From: Pseudomonas sp. DTU12.3
GTDB taxonomy: Bacteria; Pseudomonadota; Gammaproteobacteria; Pseudomonadales; Pseudomonadaceae
Assembly (NCBI RefSeq): GCF_004124275.1
Contig: NZ_CP027218.1
Coordinates: 732,001 to 796,000 of the forward strand
DNA length: 64,000 bases
Direction of reading: 5' to 3'
Part shown: piece by piece, positions 1 to 9,075 of the stretch
Layout: each line of letters starts with the position of its first letter
How positions within the stretch are numbered: position 1 is the stretch's first letter
Translations under genes and position numbers: made by a program
The notes under the pieces: generated by a model
What the model saw: only the letters and a program-made list of their open reading frames with translations
Told to the model about the DNA's origin: nothing
Database searches by the model: none

Positions 1-778
1 CGATCCACGTCTGCAAGCGGCTCATCCAGCGCGCCGGTACTGGCAGCACCAGCGGCACTTTCAGCGCAGCCATGCACAGCAGATAGCCGATGCCGAAAAT
101 CAGCGCATTGAGTTTGTAATGCTCGGCCATGACCAGCAGCGCGAAGAAACCGAGGCTGTAGGTCAGCGGTCGCCGTACACCGAGCAGACGCAGCAGCAAT
201 GGCACGCACGCAAGCCCCACCGGCAGCAACAGACTGCTCAGGTGCAGGCTGCCCTGAGCGAGGCCGAACAGCGTCCAGCACGTCAGGTCGATGAGGATGG
301 CGGTTTGCACCAGCCGTCGGGTGGCGGCCGGTGGATAGTCGATATGGCGCAGATACAGGTACAGCACCGGAATCGCGGTAATCGCGAACACCAGGCCGAT
401 AGCCAGTGAATTGAGCCATGGTTGTGTGGGCAGCAGCCAGTAAGCCGTCGCCAGGCCACAGACGAACGGCACGGCGAAACTCGGCACGGCGATTTTCACG
501 CTTTGGCGATCAAGTTGCAGATCGATCACATCACTGAGGATATGCCCGAGCAACAGGGCAAAACTCAGGCTGTACAGACTCTTCAACCAGTCCGGTGCGA
601 TCAGTTGCGCACCGCTGAGTTGCCAGCCCGGCTCGATCCAGAAGTACATCAGCAGCGGCAAGCCGAAACTCGCCAACAGCAACTGACTGACAATCGGGAT
701 CAAGCCGAAATGGCGACCGACACGGGTGGCCGCGACAAACAACGCCAGGGCCAGCAGCCAGAAGGCAACGACCATCAT
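1..778 (-). CDS. Kef-type (CPA2-like) cation/proton exchanger, C-terminus beyond window
   Basis: The minus strand is open from the ATG at 778 to the window edge, giving at least 259 residues with no stop. The product is very hydrophobic with about eight to nine predicted membrane segments. The stretches AITAIPVLYLYL and LIDLTCWTLFGLA resemble the conserved TM regions of Kef/NapA exchangers, so a monovalent-cation/proton exchanger is inferred. Its ATG overlaps the stop of the MMPL exporter gene (ATGA), so it is translationally coupled to the polyene operon. I do not recognise it as a standard member of aryl-polyene clusters. The 3' end and any RCK or USP domain are out of view. Confidence 0.65.
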   Translation of the reverse strand, partial: MMVVAFWLLALALFVAATRVGRHFGLIPIVSQLLLASFGLPLLMYFWIEPGWQLSGAQLIAPDWLKSLYSLSFALLLGHILSDVIDLQLDRQSVKIAVPSFAVPFVCGLATAYWLLPTQPWLNSLAIGLVFAITAIPVLYLYLRHIDYPPAATRRLVQTAILIDLTCWTLFGLAQGSLHLSSLLLPVGLACVPLLLRLLGVRRPLTYSLGFFALLVMAEHYKLNALIFGIGYLLCMAALKVPLVLPVPARWMSRLQTWI

Positions 779-3114
779 GCTGCCGGCTCCGCAACCGGGG
801 CAGGGTGTTCGTGACGCCCGGCCCACGGTGCCAGCAGGAAGCTGAAGGCCAGACCGAGGCTTACCGACAGGCCGAAATTGCTCACCGCCGGCGTGCTCGA
901 AACCGCTAGCAGACCGAACGACAGCCATGTCGTCAGCGCCGCCAGCAATGTGCCGAGCAGGCTCACCGCGGCACCGCCGACCTGTTCACGCATGAGAATC
1001 GCGTAATCGACACTGATCGCCGTGACCAGCAGCAGGCCGAACAGGCTGAACAGGGTCAGCGGCTGGCCCAGCCAACCGAGGCTGGCCAGACTGCAAAGCG
1101 CTGCCAGCAGCGGCAGGGCAACGATGCGCAAGGCACCGCCGAAGCCGAACGGCAGGATCAGTACCAGCACGATCAACACGCAGGAGGCGAGCTTCAATTC
1201 AGCTGCGCTGATCTGCGTGGCGGCGAACACCGTATTCAATTCACCGAGACGATCGACCAATGTCACACCCGGTAAGTCCAGCGCCTGAATCCGCAACAGC
1301 GCAGGGTTGTTCAAGCCTTGCAGGCTGGTCATCGCCGCCACGCCCTCGGCGCTCGGGCCTAGCCAGAGCATGCGATAAGGCTCGCCGAGCGGGCCGGCCA
1401 GCGCGGTGTCGATGTCTTCGGCAGGCACCGTCTGCAACTGTTGCAACTCGGTTTGCAGCGCCGCGAGCGGAACGCCAAGGTCGAGTAGCGGCTGCCAGTA
1501 TTGCGGCAGTTTATTCAGCGCTGCGCGCACCTGCTCCTGTTGGCTCGGCGGGCTGACCAGTTGATCGAGGGCCAGATAGCCTTGCAGTTTGTCGAGGTTG
1601 ACCAGTTGTTCCAGGCGCTCGCTCAACGCTGCCTGACGTTCCAGCAGTTCTTGCTGATTGGCGCCGCGCACGAGGAAAAATTGACTGGTGGGCTGATAGC
1701 CGGTGATGCGCGCGATGGTCTGCGCTTCATCGGTCAGACGCTGCGGCGCCCCGACCCATTGGCGGATGTCGTTCTTGCTTTGCAGCTGCACCAGACCGCC
1801 GGCGCAGAAGGCGATCAGCAACGCCAACAGGACCGGAGTGCGTACGCGTTCGAGGAGTTTTTCGCGCAGCGTCACCAGCCGTTCGGCCAAGCGCAGTGGC
1901 CATTGCGCCGGACGCAACTCGAGATTGTTCAGCAGCGCTGGCAGCAGACACACCGCCGACAGGTACGCACCGAGCAACCCGGCAGCGGAGAACACGGCTA
2001 TTTGCGTCAGCGCCGGAAACGGCGTCCAGGCCAGTGCCAGATAACCGATGACGCTGGTGACCAGGCTCAGCGTCAGCCCGGACACGGTCAGGCGCAGCGC
2101 CGGCCAGCTGCGCCATGGTTTCAGGCTCCAGCTTTTCGACAGATAGTGCAGCGGGTAATCGACGGCGACGCCGATCAGGCTTGAGCCCAGTACCAGCGTC
2201 ATCACGTGCATGTGGCCGAACAGTGCCACGCACGCCACCGCGCCGAACAACATGCCGACCAGCACCGGCACGAAGGCCAGCAAGACCCGCCAGCGGCGAA
2301 ACGCCAACAGCAGCAACAACAGAATACCAAGCGTGGCACCGCCGCCGACCCAGGTCATTTCGCGCGTTGCCTGTTGTTGACCGTTGGCCGCGTACAGCAG
2401 GCCACTGGCGGCGAGCAGTTGCACGTCGGATTTCGCCGCTTGCTCGCGACTGTGCTGGAGCAGATCGGCCACTTGCAGCGGCAGGTTCATGTCGAAGGCG
2501 TTGCCGGTGGTGCGCGCGCGCAGCATCACCCAGCTCTTGCCGTCGGCATCGGCGACCAATGCCCCGCTGCCGATGTCCAGTTGCACTGCGCCGTGTTTCG
2601 GCTGGCTGTTCTGGATGCGTCCGGTCAGGCCCAGCCAGTCGTCCTGGCTCGGCACCAGACTGAACCCAGTGAACGGGTCGAACAGCGCCTGCACGCGTTG
2701 TTGAATGAACACGTCGGGGTGTTCGCTGAGCAGTTGCCGGTCGTCCGCCGAGAGCATCGCCAGCCGCCCTTGCAGCAATTGCGTGCGCAAGGCTGGCAAG
2801 TCCGCTTGCAGGTTCCACTGGACTTTTTCGAACAGCCCGCTGGCCTGCCATTGCTCGCCCAGCGTCTGCGCCATGGCCACCGCTTGCTGGCGATCGGCGT
2901 GGCCGACCAGCACCAGCATTTCGCGGTTGAGCGGTTCCTGCATGCGCTGTTCGGCGCGCAGTTCGAGGGCATCAGGGTTGGTGCCGGGCACCAGTTCCAT
3001 CAGGTTCGCCGACAGCGGCGCGCCGTCACGCCACTGCCAACCGGCCAGCGCAACGACTGCCAGCAGCAGGATCAGAAACAGCCAGGGCAGCCTGCGTTCA
3101 CTCGGCAAAGTCAT
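775..3114 (-). CDS. MMPL/RND-family exporter of the polyene lipid cluster
   Basis: 779 residues with the architecture of MMPL exporters: an N-terminal TM helix (about residues 10-27), a large periplasmic loop, a six-helix bundle near 255-415, a second periplasmic loop, and a second bundle near 640-770. Proteins of this type in aryl-polyene and xanthomonadin clusters are thought to move the finished lipid out of the inner membrane. It overlaps the LolA-like gene upstream by 17 bp and the exchanger gene downstream by 4 bp, so the three are probably co-translated. A role in polyene export is inferred from context; the family assignment is solid. Confidence 0.85.
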   Translation of the reverse strand: MTLPSERRLPWLFLILLLAVVALAGWQWRDGAPLSANLMELVPGTNPDALELRAEQRMQEPLNREMLVLVGHADRQQAVAMAQTLGEQWQASGLFEKVQWNLQADLPALRTQLLQGRLAMLSADDRQLLSEHPDVFIQQRVQALFDPFTGFSLVPSQDDWLGLTGRIQNSQPKHGAVQLDIGSGALVADADGKSWVMLRARTTGNAFDMNLPLQVADLLQHSREQAAKSDVQLLAASGLLYAANGQQQATREMTWVGGGATLGILLLLLLAFRRWRVLLAFVPVLVGMLFGAVACVALFGHMHVMTLVLGSSLIGVAVDYPLHYLSKSWSLKPWRSWPALRLTVSGLTLSLVTSVIGYLALAWTPFPALTQIAVFSAAGLLGAYLSAVCLLPALLNNLELRPAQWPLRLAERLVTLREKLLERVRTPVLLALLIAFCAGGLVQLQSKNDIRQWVGAPQRLTDEAQTIARITGYQPTSQFFLVRGANQQELLERQAALSERLEQLVNLDKLQGYLALDQLVSPPSQQEQVRAALNKLPQYWQPLLDLGVPLAALQTELQQLQTVPAEDIDTALAGPLGEPYRMLWLGPSAEGVAAMTSLQGLNNPALLRIQALDLPGVTLVDRLGELNTVFAATQISAAELKLASCVLIVLVLILPFGFGGALRIVALPLLAALCSLASLGWLGQPLTLFSLFGLLLVTAISVDYAILMREQVGGAAVSLLGTLLAALTTWLSFGLLAVSSTPAVSNFGLSVSLGLAFSFLLAPWAGRHEHPAPVAEPAA

Positions 3115-3700
3115 GTTGCTCCGTGTCGCTCAACGGTTGATTGGCGATGCTGTCCTGCATGCGCAGCACAGTGCTGTCGCCCTGGGTTTCCAGCAGCTCG
3201 ATGGTTTGCACCAGCGCGCCGCCGTCGATGTTGATCTGTTTGAATACTTGCTTGAGCAGCAGCGAACGCGGGGTCAGGGTGAGTTTCCACTGCTGCGCGT
3301 CGCCGCTCAGGGCCAGTTCGAAGTCGCGTTGCAGGCCGCTGCTGTCGCCTTGCAGTACGGCGAGGAACAAGCGGTTCTGCTCAGCCCCGGCGCTCTTGTT
3401 CGGCAGCAATTGCCAGCCGTTATCGTCGCGGCGGGCGATGCCCTTGGCGCTGATGCGGTAGTCCTGCTGCAACGGCGTTTTCAGCAGCCAGAGCAGGCCG
3501 CGGTTTTTCGCAAGAACGAAATTGCCCTTGCTGAGCAGCGGCTGCGGCAGGGCGCGCAGGTGTTTTTCCTGGATGAACCGGCCGTGGATTACCTCCGGTT
3601 TTGCCAGTTGCTCGCTCAATTGTTGCAGGTCGAAAGCATTGGCCAGCGCCGACACCGTCAGCAGCGCCAATACGCTCAAGGTTTTAACAAAAACATTCAT
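3098..3700 (-). CDS. LolA-like outer-membrane lipid carrier
   Basis: 200 residues starting MNVFVKTLSVLALL, with a clear signal peptide ending near ALANA (residues 17-21), then a LolA-type sequence (HGRFIQEKHLRALPQPLLSK) typical of the periplasmic carrier-like proteins in polyene clusters. The start at 3700 is chosen because it overlaps the thioesterase stop as ATGA and begins the signal peptide; the same frame is open further upstream but without LolA character. It probably ferries the lipid, or works with the adjacent MMPL exporter, across the periplasm. The housekeeping lolA gene lies elsewhere; this is the cluster-specific paralogue. Confidence 0.8.
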   Translation of the reverse strand: MNVFVKTLSVLALLTVSALANAFDLQQLSEQLAKPEVIHGRFIQEKHLRALPQPLLSKGNFVLAKNRGLLWLLKTPLQQDYRISAKGIARRDDNGWQLLPNKSAGAEQNRLFLAVLQGDSSGLQRDFELALSGDAQQWKLTLTPRSLLLKQVFKQINIDGGALVQTIELLETQGDSTVLRMQDSIANQPLSDTEQHDFAE

Positions 3701-4122
3701 CGCAGCATCCTTTCCACGGCATCGGTGAAAACTTTCGGTGAAGCCAGCTGCATCTCGCGGCTGCTCACGTCGACGGCGACCTGCACCGAGCTGGCGCGGG
3801 TCAGGCGCTCGCCGGTTTGCAGGTCGGTGATCAGGTAGTTGATCTTCAGGCGGTTTTCCCACTCGACCAGATTGGCGCGCACATTCAGGCGCTGACCAAA
3901 CACCGCGCCACGCACGTAGCGCAGTTGCAGGTCGATGATCGGCCAGGCGAACCCGGATTCGACCATGTGCGTGTAGTTGTGGCCGATCTTGTCGAGCAGC
4001 GCACACCGCGCGATTTCGAGGTATTTGACGTAATGGCCGTGCCAGACCACGTGCATGGTGTCGACGTCGAAAAACGGTACGAGGATTTCCGTGTCGGCGT
4101 GAAGCACTCCGGCGCTACGCAT
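3697..4122 (-). CDS. Hot-dog acyl-CoA/ACP thioesterase (YbgC/4HBT-like)
   Basis: 141 residues with the 4-hydroxybenzoyl-CoA thioesterase pattern: FFDVDTMHVVWHGHYVKYLE near the N-terminus contains the Asp and the HxxHY..YLE segment of the YbgC group. It would release or edit acyl chains from the carrier proteins of this operon. It overlaps the ammonia-lyase gene upstream by 8 bp and the LolA-like gene by 4 bp. Length is normal for a single hot-dog domain. Substrate is not visible from sequence. Confidence 0.8.
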   Translation of the reverse strand: MRSAGVLHADTEILVPFFDVDTMHVVWHGHYVKYLEIARCALLDKIGHNYTHMVESGFAWPIIDLQLRYVRGAVFGQRLNVRANLVEWENRLKINYLITDLQTGERLTRASSVQVAVDVSSREMQLASPKVFTDAVERMLR

Positions 4123-5659
4123 GCAGCCTCCAGTGTTGCGCGGCGATACGTTGCAGGCACAGGCGCAATTCGCCTTCCAGCGCGCGGTCTTCGATTACCG
4201 GCGGGAAATCCTTGGCCAGCTCTGCGTGCATCGCCGCCAACGACGGGGGCAGCGGCCGCGCGTCCTCGGCCTGCGCGCGCAGCCATACGCCTTGGTTGGC
4301 GGCGAGCAGGGTGGCAGCGGCGACCTGTTCGGTCAGTTCCAGCACACGGATCGCATCGCGGGCAGCGATGGTGCCCATGCTCACTTTGTCCTGGTTGTGG
4401 CACTCGGTGGAGCGCGAGAACACGCTGGCCGGCATGGTATTTTTCAGCGCTTCGGCGGTCCACGCGCTGGTGCCGATCTGCACAGCCTTGAAGCCGTGGT
4501 TGAGCATTGCGCGATCCGCTGGCGCGCCGGACAAGTTGCTCGGCAAACCGTGGTTGTAGCGCTCGTCGACCAGCAGCGCGAGTTGCCGATCGAGCAGGTC
4601 GGCGACGTTGGCCACGAGGTTTTTCAGGCTGTCCATGGCGAAGGCGATATGGCCGCCGTAGAAGTGCCCGCCGTGCAACACGCGCTCGGCTTCGGCGTCG
4701 ATGATCGGGTTATCGTTGGCGCTGTTGAGTTCGATTTCGATGAACGAACGCAGCCAGTTCAGGCTGTCAGCCAAGACGCCGAGCACGTGCGGGGCGCAAC
4801 GCAGCGAGTAGCGATCCTGCAAGCGGTGCAGCGGTGCGGTCGGTGCGTCGATCGCCAGATCCTTGCGCAGCCACGCGGCAACCTGCATTTGCCCCGGATG
4901 CGGTTTGGCGGCGAACAGACGTTCGTCGAAGTGCTCCGGATTGCCTTGCAGCGCGACCACGTTGAGCGCGGTGATGCGCGTGGCCAGTTGCAGCAGATAG
5001 TCGGCGCGGGCGAAGGCGAGGCAGGCGAGGCCAGTCATTACGGCGGTGCCGTTCATCAGCGCCAGCGCTTCTTTCGGACGCAGCACCAAAGGCGTCCAGC
5101 CGAGTTCGCGGTGCACATCGGCAGCCTGACGGCGTTCGCCACGGAACATCACTTCACGCTCGCCGGAGAGTGTCGCGGCGACGTAGGACAGCGGCGTCAG
5201 ATCGCCGCTGGCACCGACCGAGCCTTCTTCGGGAATCAGCGGCAGGATGTCGTATTCGAGAAACGCGTGCAGGCGTTCGAGAAGCTCTACGCGCACCCCG
5301 GAGACGCCGTGGCACAAACTCTGCAAACGCGCTGCCAGCACCGCGCGGGTGGCTTGCGCGTCGAGCAGTTTGCCCAACCCGCAACCGTGGAAGGTGTAGA
5401 GGTGACGCGGCAACGCTTCGACGTGATGCAACGGCACCGCGACCACGCAGGAGTCGCCGTAACCGGTGGTCACGCCATAGATCACACCTTCCTTGTCCAG
5501 CAGCGAATCGAGGAACCGCGCGCCCTTGGCGATGCGCTCGCGGTAATCGGCGTCGCTCTGCAATTGCACGGGCGCCTGACGGTTGGCCAGGGCCAGCACG
5601 TCTTCGATGCGCAATGGGCGTTCGCCGAAGGTTACCGGCTCATGGGTTGGCGTCGTCAT
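4115..5659 (-). CDS. MIO-dependent aromatic amino-acid ammonia-lyase (HAL/TAL/PAL superfamily)
   Basis: 514 residues, full length for the family. The MIO cofactor triad Ala150-Ser151-Gly152 (GSVGASGDL) and the catalytic Tyr loop YGVTTGYG (Tyr61) are present. It would deaminate an aromatic amino acid to an aryl-acrylate that primes the polyene. The residues aligned with the substrate selectivity pair appear to be Phe90-His91 (YTFHGCG), unlike Ser-His in histidine, His-Leu in tyrosine or Phe-Leu in phenylalanine lyases, so the substrate is uncertain. Its position inside a polyene operon argues against histidine catabolism. It overlaps neighbours on both sides (20 bp and 8 bp). Confidence 0.85.
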   Translation of the reverse strand: MTTPTHEPVTFGERPLRIEDVLALANRQAPVQLQSDADYRERIAKGARFLDSLLDKEGVIYGVTTGYGDSCVVAVPLHHVEALPRHLYTFHGCGLGKLLDAQATRAVLAARLQSLCHGVSGVRVELLERLHAFLEYDILPLIPEEGSVGASGDLTPLSYVAATLSGEREVMFRGERRQAADVHRELGWTPLVLRPKEALALMNGTAVMTGLACLAFARADYLLQLATRITALNVVALQGNPEHFDERLFAAKPHPGQMQVAAWLRKDLAIDAPTAPLHRLQDRYSLRCAPHVLGVLADSLNWLRSFIEIELNSANDNPIIDAEAERVLHGGHFYGGHIAFAMDSLKNLVANVADLLDRQLALLVDERYNHGLPSNLSGAPADRAMLNHGFKAVQIGTSAWTAEALKNTMPASVFSRSTECHNQDKVSMGTIAARDAIRVLELTEQVAAATLLAANQGVWLRAQAEDARPLPPSLAAMHAELAKDFPPVIEDRALEGELRLCLQRIAAQHWRLHA

Positions 5660-6587
5660 CGGTCTTCCAGAAAGGGTAAAAGTTGAACCATTGTTGCGGC
5701 GCTTCGAGGCAATAGTGACTCAGGCGCTGCGCATAGCGGGTGGCCCACTGATGAATGACCTGCTCGCGCTCGCTGCGCTTCCACACGATGGTGTCGGCGA
5801 AGGGTTCGAGGGTCAGGCGATAGTGGCCGTCCGGCTGTTTCAGGCACATCAGCAGATTGATCGGGCATTTGAGCAAACCGGCCAGCAGCCACGGGCCTTG
5901 CGGGAACGGCGCCGGATGGCCGAGAAAGTCCACGGTCACGCTGCGGCCGCCGTGTAGCGGCACACGGTCACCGGCAATCGCCAGCCACTCGCCGCGCTCC
6001 AGCCGCTCATGCAGTTGCAGCATGATCACCGGGTCGAGCTCGCTGACCTGAATCAGGCGCAGGTTGGTGGCTCCGGCTTCACCGAGCAAGCGGTTGAATT
6101 GCTCGGCGTGCTTGGTGTGCACCAGCACGTTCATGGTGACCTTCTCACCGATCTCCGCCAGTGCGCGGCACACCTCGAGGTTGCCCAGGTGCGCGCCGAC
6201 CAACAGTTGCCCGCGACTGCCATGCAACTGGTTGCGCAGCAGCGCCGGGTCGATGATCTCGATCTGTTCGATGCGCAGCTTGCCGTTCCACACGTCGAGT
6301 TTGTCGAGCATGGAGTCGGCGAAGGCCATGAACTGGCCAAACACCCGCCGATGACTCGGACGCAAATCTTCGCGCCGGGTCGATTCGGCGAGGCGCTGCT
6401 GGTATTGCCAGGCACTGCGCCGTGCCGTGCGGCCGAACAGGAAAAAGTACAGAACGATGCCGTACAACAATGGGCTGAGCAGACGTCGCCCCAAGAGCTT
6501 GGCGGCGAGCGCCGTGAATTTCATCAGCAGGAAGCTGCCGCGTTCCTCGCGGTCCGCCCAGTGCTTCTTGTCGGTTTCGCCGGTCAT
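5640..6587 (-). CDS. HtrB/LpxL-like acyltransferase
   Basis: 315 residues from the ATG at 6587, which overlaps the glycosyltransferase stop as ATGA; the longer in-frame reading upstream lies inside that gene and is rejected. One TM region (near 32-46, YGIVLYFFLFG) precedes an acyltransferase core of the LpxL/HtrB type, with GAHLGNLE (H-x4-E like motif) and a later GDRVPLHGG segment. In enterobacterial aryl-polyene clusters an acyltransferase of this kind is fused to a GT2 domain; here the two are separate overlapping genes. It probably attaches the polyene acyl chain to a lipid or sugar head group. Confidence 0.75.
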   Translation of the reverse strand: MTGETDKKHWADREERGSFLLMKFTALAAKLLGRRLLSPLLYGIVLYFFLFGRTARRSAWQYQQRLAESTRREDLRPSHRRVFGQFMAFADSMLDKLDVWNGKLRIEQIEIIDPALLRNQLHGSRGQLLVGAHLGNLEVCRALAEIGEKVTMNVLVHTKHAEQFNRLLGEAGATNLRLIQVSELDPVIMLQLHERLERGEWLAIAGDRVPLHGGRSVTVDFLGHPAPFPQGPWLLAGLLKCPINLLMCLKQPDGHYRLTLEPFADTIVWKRSEREQVIHQWATRYAQRLSHYCLEAPQQWFNFYPFWKTDDDANP

Positions 6588-7318
6588 GCTCGCCACCGTC
6601 GCCAGAGGATCACGGGAAGGCGCAGCAACATGCCGAAGAACAAGCGTGTGTGCATACTCGAAATCAGCGCGTTGTCGTGGAACAGCCGAAAGTGCGACAC
6701 GCCGTCCAGCGGGTAATGCACGCTGGTCTGCAGCCAGCGCATGGGCTGATTGCGCCACGCCAGGCGGACGAGAATGTCCGAGTCGAAATCCATCCGTTTG
6801 CCGATTTTCGCCGAGTCGATCAGCGCCAGTGTCGGCACCAGCGGGTACACGCGAAAACCGCACATCGAATCACGGATCTGCAGTGACAGCGTGTTGATCC
6901 AGACCATGACGTGGGTCAGATAGCGCGCATACAGGCGGCCCTTCGGCACGCTCTCGTCAAACAGCGGATAACCGCAGATCAACGCCTCGGGGTGGGCGCG
7001 GGATTCGTCGACAAACCGCGCGACATCGTGCAAGTCGTGCTGACCGTCGGCATCGACCTGCAAGGCATGGCTGAAGCCCAGTCTTGAGGCCTCACGCAGG
7101 CCGGTCATCACCGCGCCGCCCTTGCCCTGGTTGGCGGTGAGGCGTACCAGATGCACGTTGTCGCGCTCGGCCAGCATATCGAGTACGCGGGCGCAGGAGG
7201 GTGTGCTCGCATCGTCGACCAGAATGCACGGCAGACCTTGCGCGAGCAGAGCCTCGATCACCGTACCGATCGCTGTTTCGTGGTTATAAACCGGAATCAC
7301 CGCGCAAGGGTTATGCAT
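6584..7318 (-). CDS. Family 2 glycosyltransferase (dolichol-phosphate-mannose-synthase-like)
   Basis: 244 residues starting MHNPCAVIPVYNHE, with the GT2 nucleotide-binding segment (VDDAST) and a DxD-type motif (QVDADGQHD), followed by a C-terminal hydrophobic tail. An AGGAG Shine-Dalgarno is 7-8 bases upstream of the ATG at 7318. This junction has a real gap from the upstream gene (7319-7395, containing a solo REP half), unlike most of the operon. It probably glycosylates the polyene lipid head group. Confidence 0.82.
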   Translation of the reverse strand: MHNPCAVIPVYNHETAIGTVIEALLAQGLPCILVDDASTPSCARVLDMLAERDNVHLVRLTANQGKGGAVMTGLREASRLGFSHALQVDADGQHDLHDVARFVDESRAHPEALICGYPLFDESVPKGRLYARYLTHVMVWINTLSLQIRDSMCGFRVYPLVPTLALIDSAKIGKRMDFDSDILVRLAWRNQPMRWLQTSVHYPLDGVSHFRLFHDNALISSMHTRLFFGMLLRLPVILWRRWRA

Positions 7319-7348
7319 AACAGTTCTCCTGTGGAAAACCGCGATCTC

Positions 7349-7372
7349 TGTAGGAGTGAGCCTGCTCGCGAT
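7349..7372. repeat. Solo REP half-element
   Basis: Single REP-type half palindrome (TAGGAGTGAGCCTGCTCGCG core) in the short gap between the acyl-activating enzyme gene and the glycosyltransferase gene. It lacks the paired inverted copy that forms a REPIN. Confidence 0.6.
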
Positions 7373-7395
7373 TGAGTGCGCAGCACTCACCAAGG

Positions 7396-9075
7396 TCAAT
7401 CATGCTCTACACCCAAGAGAATCCGCCCACTGGAGCACGTCGCCGTGTCATTGCGATAAGCGAAATACAACTTGCTGCGCTCCGGATCAAAGCGCAGATG
7501 CAGCTGGATCTCATCCCCGGGGCGAACCAGTTGCTGGAATTTCAGCACTTCCATCCCGGCAAACGCGCCGCCCAGATTCAGCAGTTGCCGAGCCAGATTC
7601 AGCGCCCATTCCACCTGCACAACGCCCGGCAAAACCGGGGCCTTGGGAAAGTGCCCACTGAAATAGGCCAGATCCGCCGGCACGCTCAGTTGCAGGCTCC
7701 ACTCGCCGTCCGTCTCGGTTTGCTCAAGCACTTCGGGGGCCTTCGGCCGTGGCGCCAGCAGCAACGCCTCAACGTCAGCCTGAGGCAGTTTGCCTTGGCT
7801 GTTCAGCGGCAATTGCCGCACCAGCCGCCAGCGTCGCGGCAGGGCCAGCGCTTCACAATGTTGACGCAAATGCTGGCGCAGGCCCTCAGTCAGGCTGCGC
7901 CGGCCGTGTTCACGCAAGGCGAACAGGCCCGCTTCGCTGAGGACCAGCAGGGCGCCCAGCGACGCGCGATTTTCCTGGACCACGCCCAGCCGCGCTTCGG
8001 CGACCCAGGCATGGGCGACCAAAGCTTGCTCGAGCATCGGTAGGGATATGCGTTTTTCTTCCAGCTTGACGATGCGGTCCAGCCGTCCAAGCAGCTCGAA
8101 ACGACCGTCGGCGGCGATGCGCGCGGCATCGGCGGTGTGTTCGATGTGGCCGGCAGGCAGATAAGGCGACGCAATCAGCAGTGCACCGTCGGCGTCCTGA
8201 CTCAATTCAACACCAACGAACGGCTGCCACAGTTGTTCGCCCTGACGCCAGGCGATACCGCCGGTTTCCGAACTGCCGAGAATCTCCGTCGGCCATTGTT
8301 GCAGGCGTTGCTGCAGGCTCTGCGCGGCTTCTGCCGGCAGCGCGCCGCCGGAGGAAAACACCCGGCGCACGGGGCTCAGCGCTGGCCAGTCGAGGTTGTC
8401 GCCCATGCGCTTGAGTAGCGCCGGGCTGGCGACCCAGGCGAAGGCCGGATGTTCACGGCTGGCGCGTTGCATGTCTTCGGGGAATGCCAGTTGCTTGCGC
8501 ACGAACGGCCGCCCGGCGCACAGCGGCCACAACACGCGAAACAGCAGACCGTAGATGTGCTGGGTGGCAACGCTGCCGATGATGCAGGCTTCACCGAGAT
8601 CCGCGCCCCAGAGTTGTTCCAGCGCCTCGACCTCATTGGCCAGTTGGCGCAGGGTCTTGTCGATGCGCTTGGGTTCACCGCTGGAGCCGGAAGTGCACAG
8701 GCTCAGGCGGCACTGATCGAGATCCAGTGCAGCGCCAGGCAGCGGTGGCTGCTGAAAGTCGTGCAATTGCGCGTCTGCGGATTGATCGGTCAGCCACAAG
8801 TCAACTTCGCCTGACCAACGCTGACGGGTTTGCGCTTGCAGATCCGATGGCAACAGAACGCTGACGCCTGCACGCCACGCACCCAGCAAGACGATGGCCA
8901 GGTCGGCAGCATCTTCCAGATGCACAGCCACACGCTTGACGCCACGGGCTTGCAGGCCGGCGGCGACGCTCAGCGCCTGTTCACACAACTGCGCGTGATC
9001 AATGGCCGGTGCGTAACTGATTGCCCGCGCTGGCACAGCCTTGAGCAACAGCTGCTCAAGTTTTATCCAGTTCAT
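7396..9075 (-). CDS. Acyl/aryl-activating AMP-ligase fused to a FabA/FabZ-like dehydratase domain
   Basis: 559 residues from the ATG at 9075, which overlaps the upstream stop as ATGA. Residues 1-450 are an ANL-type adenylating enzyme with the P-loop CTSGSSGEPK at 127-136. Residues about 455-559 are a hot-dog domain with GHFPKAPVLPGV (catalytic-type His475) and the following Glu (QVEWA). In aryl-polyene terms this corresponds to ApeH-like and ApeI-like activities in one chain: activation of the aryl starter and dehydration of 3-hydroxyacyl-ACP. The fusion is seen directly; the substrates are inferred. Confidence 0.85.
   Translation of the reverse strand: MNWIKLEQLLLKAVPARAISYAPAIDHAQLCEQALSVAAGLQARGVKRVAVHLEDAADLAIVLLGAWRAGVSVLLPSDLQAQTRQRWSGEVDLWLTDQSADAQLHDFQQPPLPGAALDLDQCRLSLCTSGSSGEPKRIDKTLRQLANEVEALEQLWGADLGEACIIGSVATQHIYGLLFRVLWPLCAGRPFVRKQLAFPEDMQRASREHPAFAWVASPALLKRMGDNLDWPALSPVRRVFSSGGALPAEAAQSLQQRLQQWPTEILGSSETGGIAWRQGEQLWQPFVGVELSQDADGALLIASPYLPAGHIEHTADAARIAADGRFELLGRLDRIVKLEEKRISLPMLEQALVAHAWVAEARLGVVQENRASLGALLVLSEAGLFALREHGRRSLTEGLRQHLRQHCEALALPRRWRLVRQLPLNSQGKLPQADVEALLLAPRPKAPEVLEQTETDGEWSLQLSVPADLAYFSGHFPKAPVLPGVVQVEWALNLARQLLNLGGAFAGMEVLKFQQLVRPGDEIQLHLRFDPERSKLYFAYRNDTATCSSGRILLGVEHD

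Noticed and set aside
1022..3838. Numerous plus-strand open frames opposite the MMPL and LolA-like genes
   Set aside because: Arginine/glutamine-rich translations typical of antisense frames; the minus-strand genes are clear.
4115..5659. hutH of histidine catabolism
   Set aside because: No hut genes surround it; it overlaps polyene genes on both sides and has Phe-His rather than Ser-His at the selectivity position.
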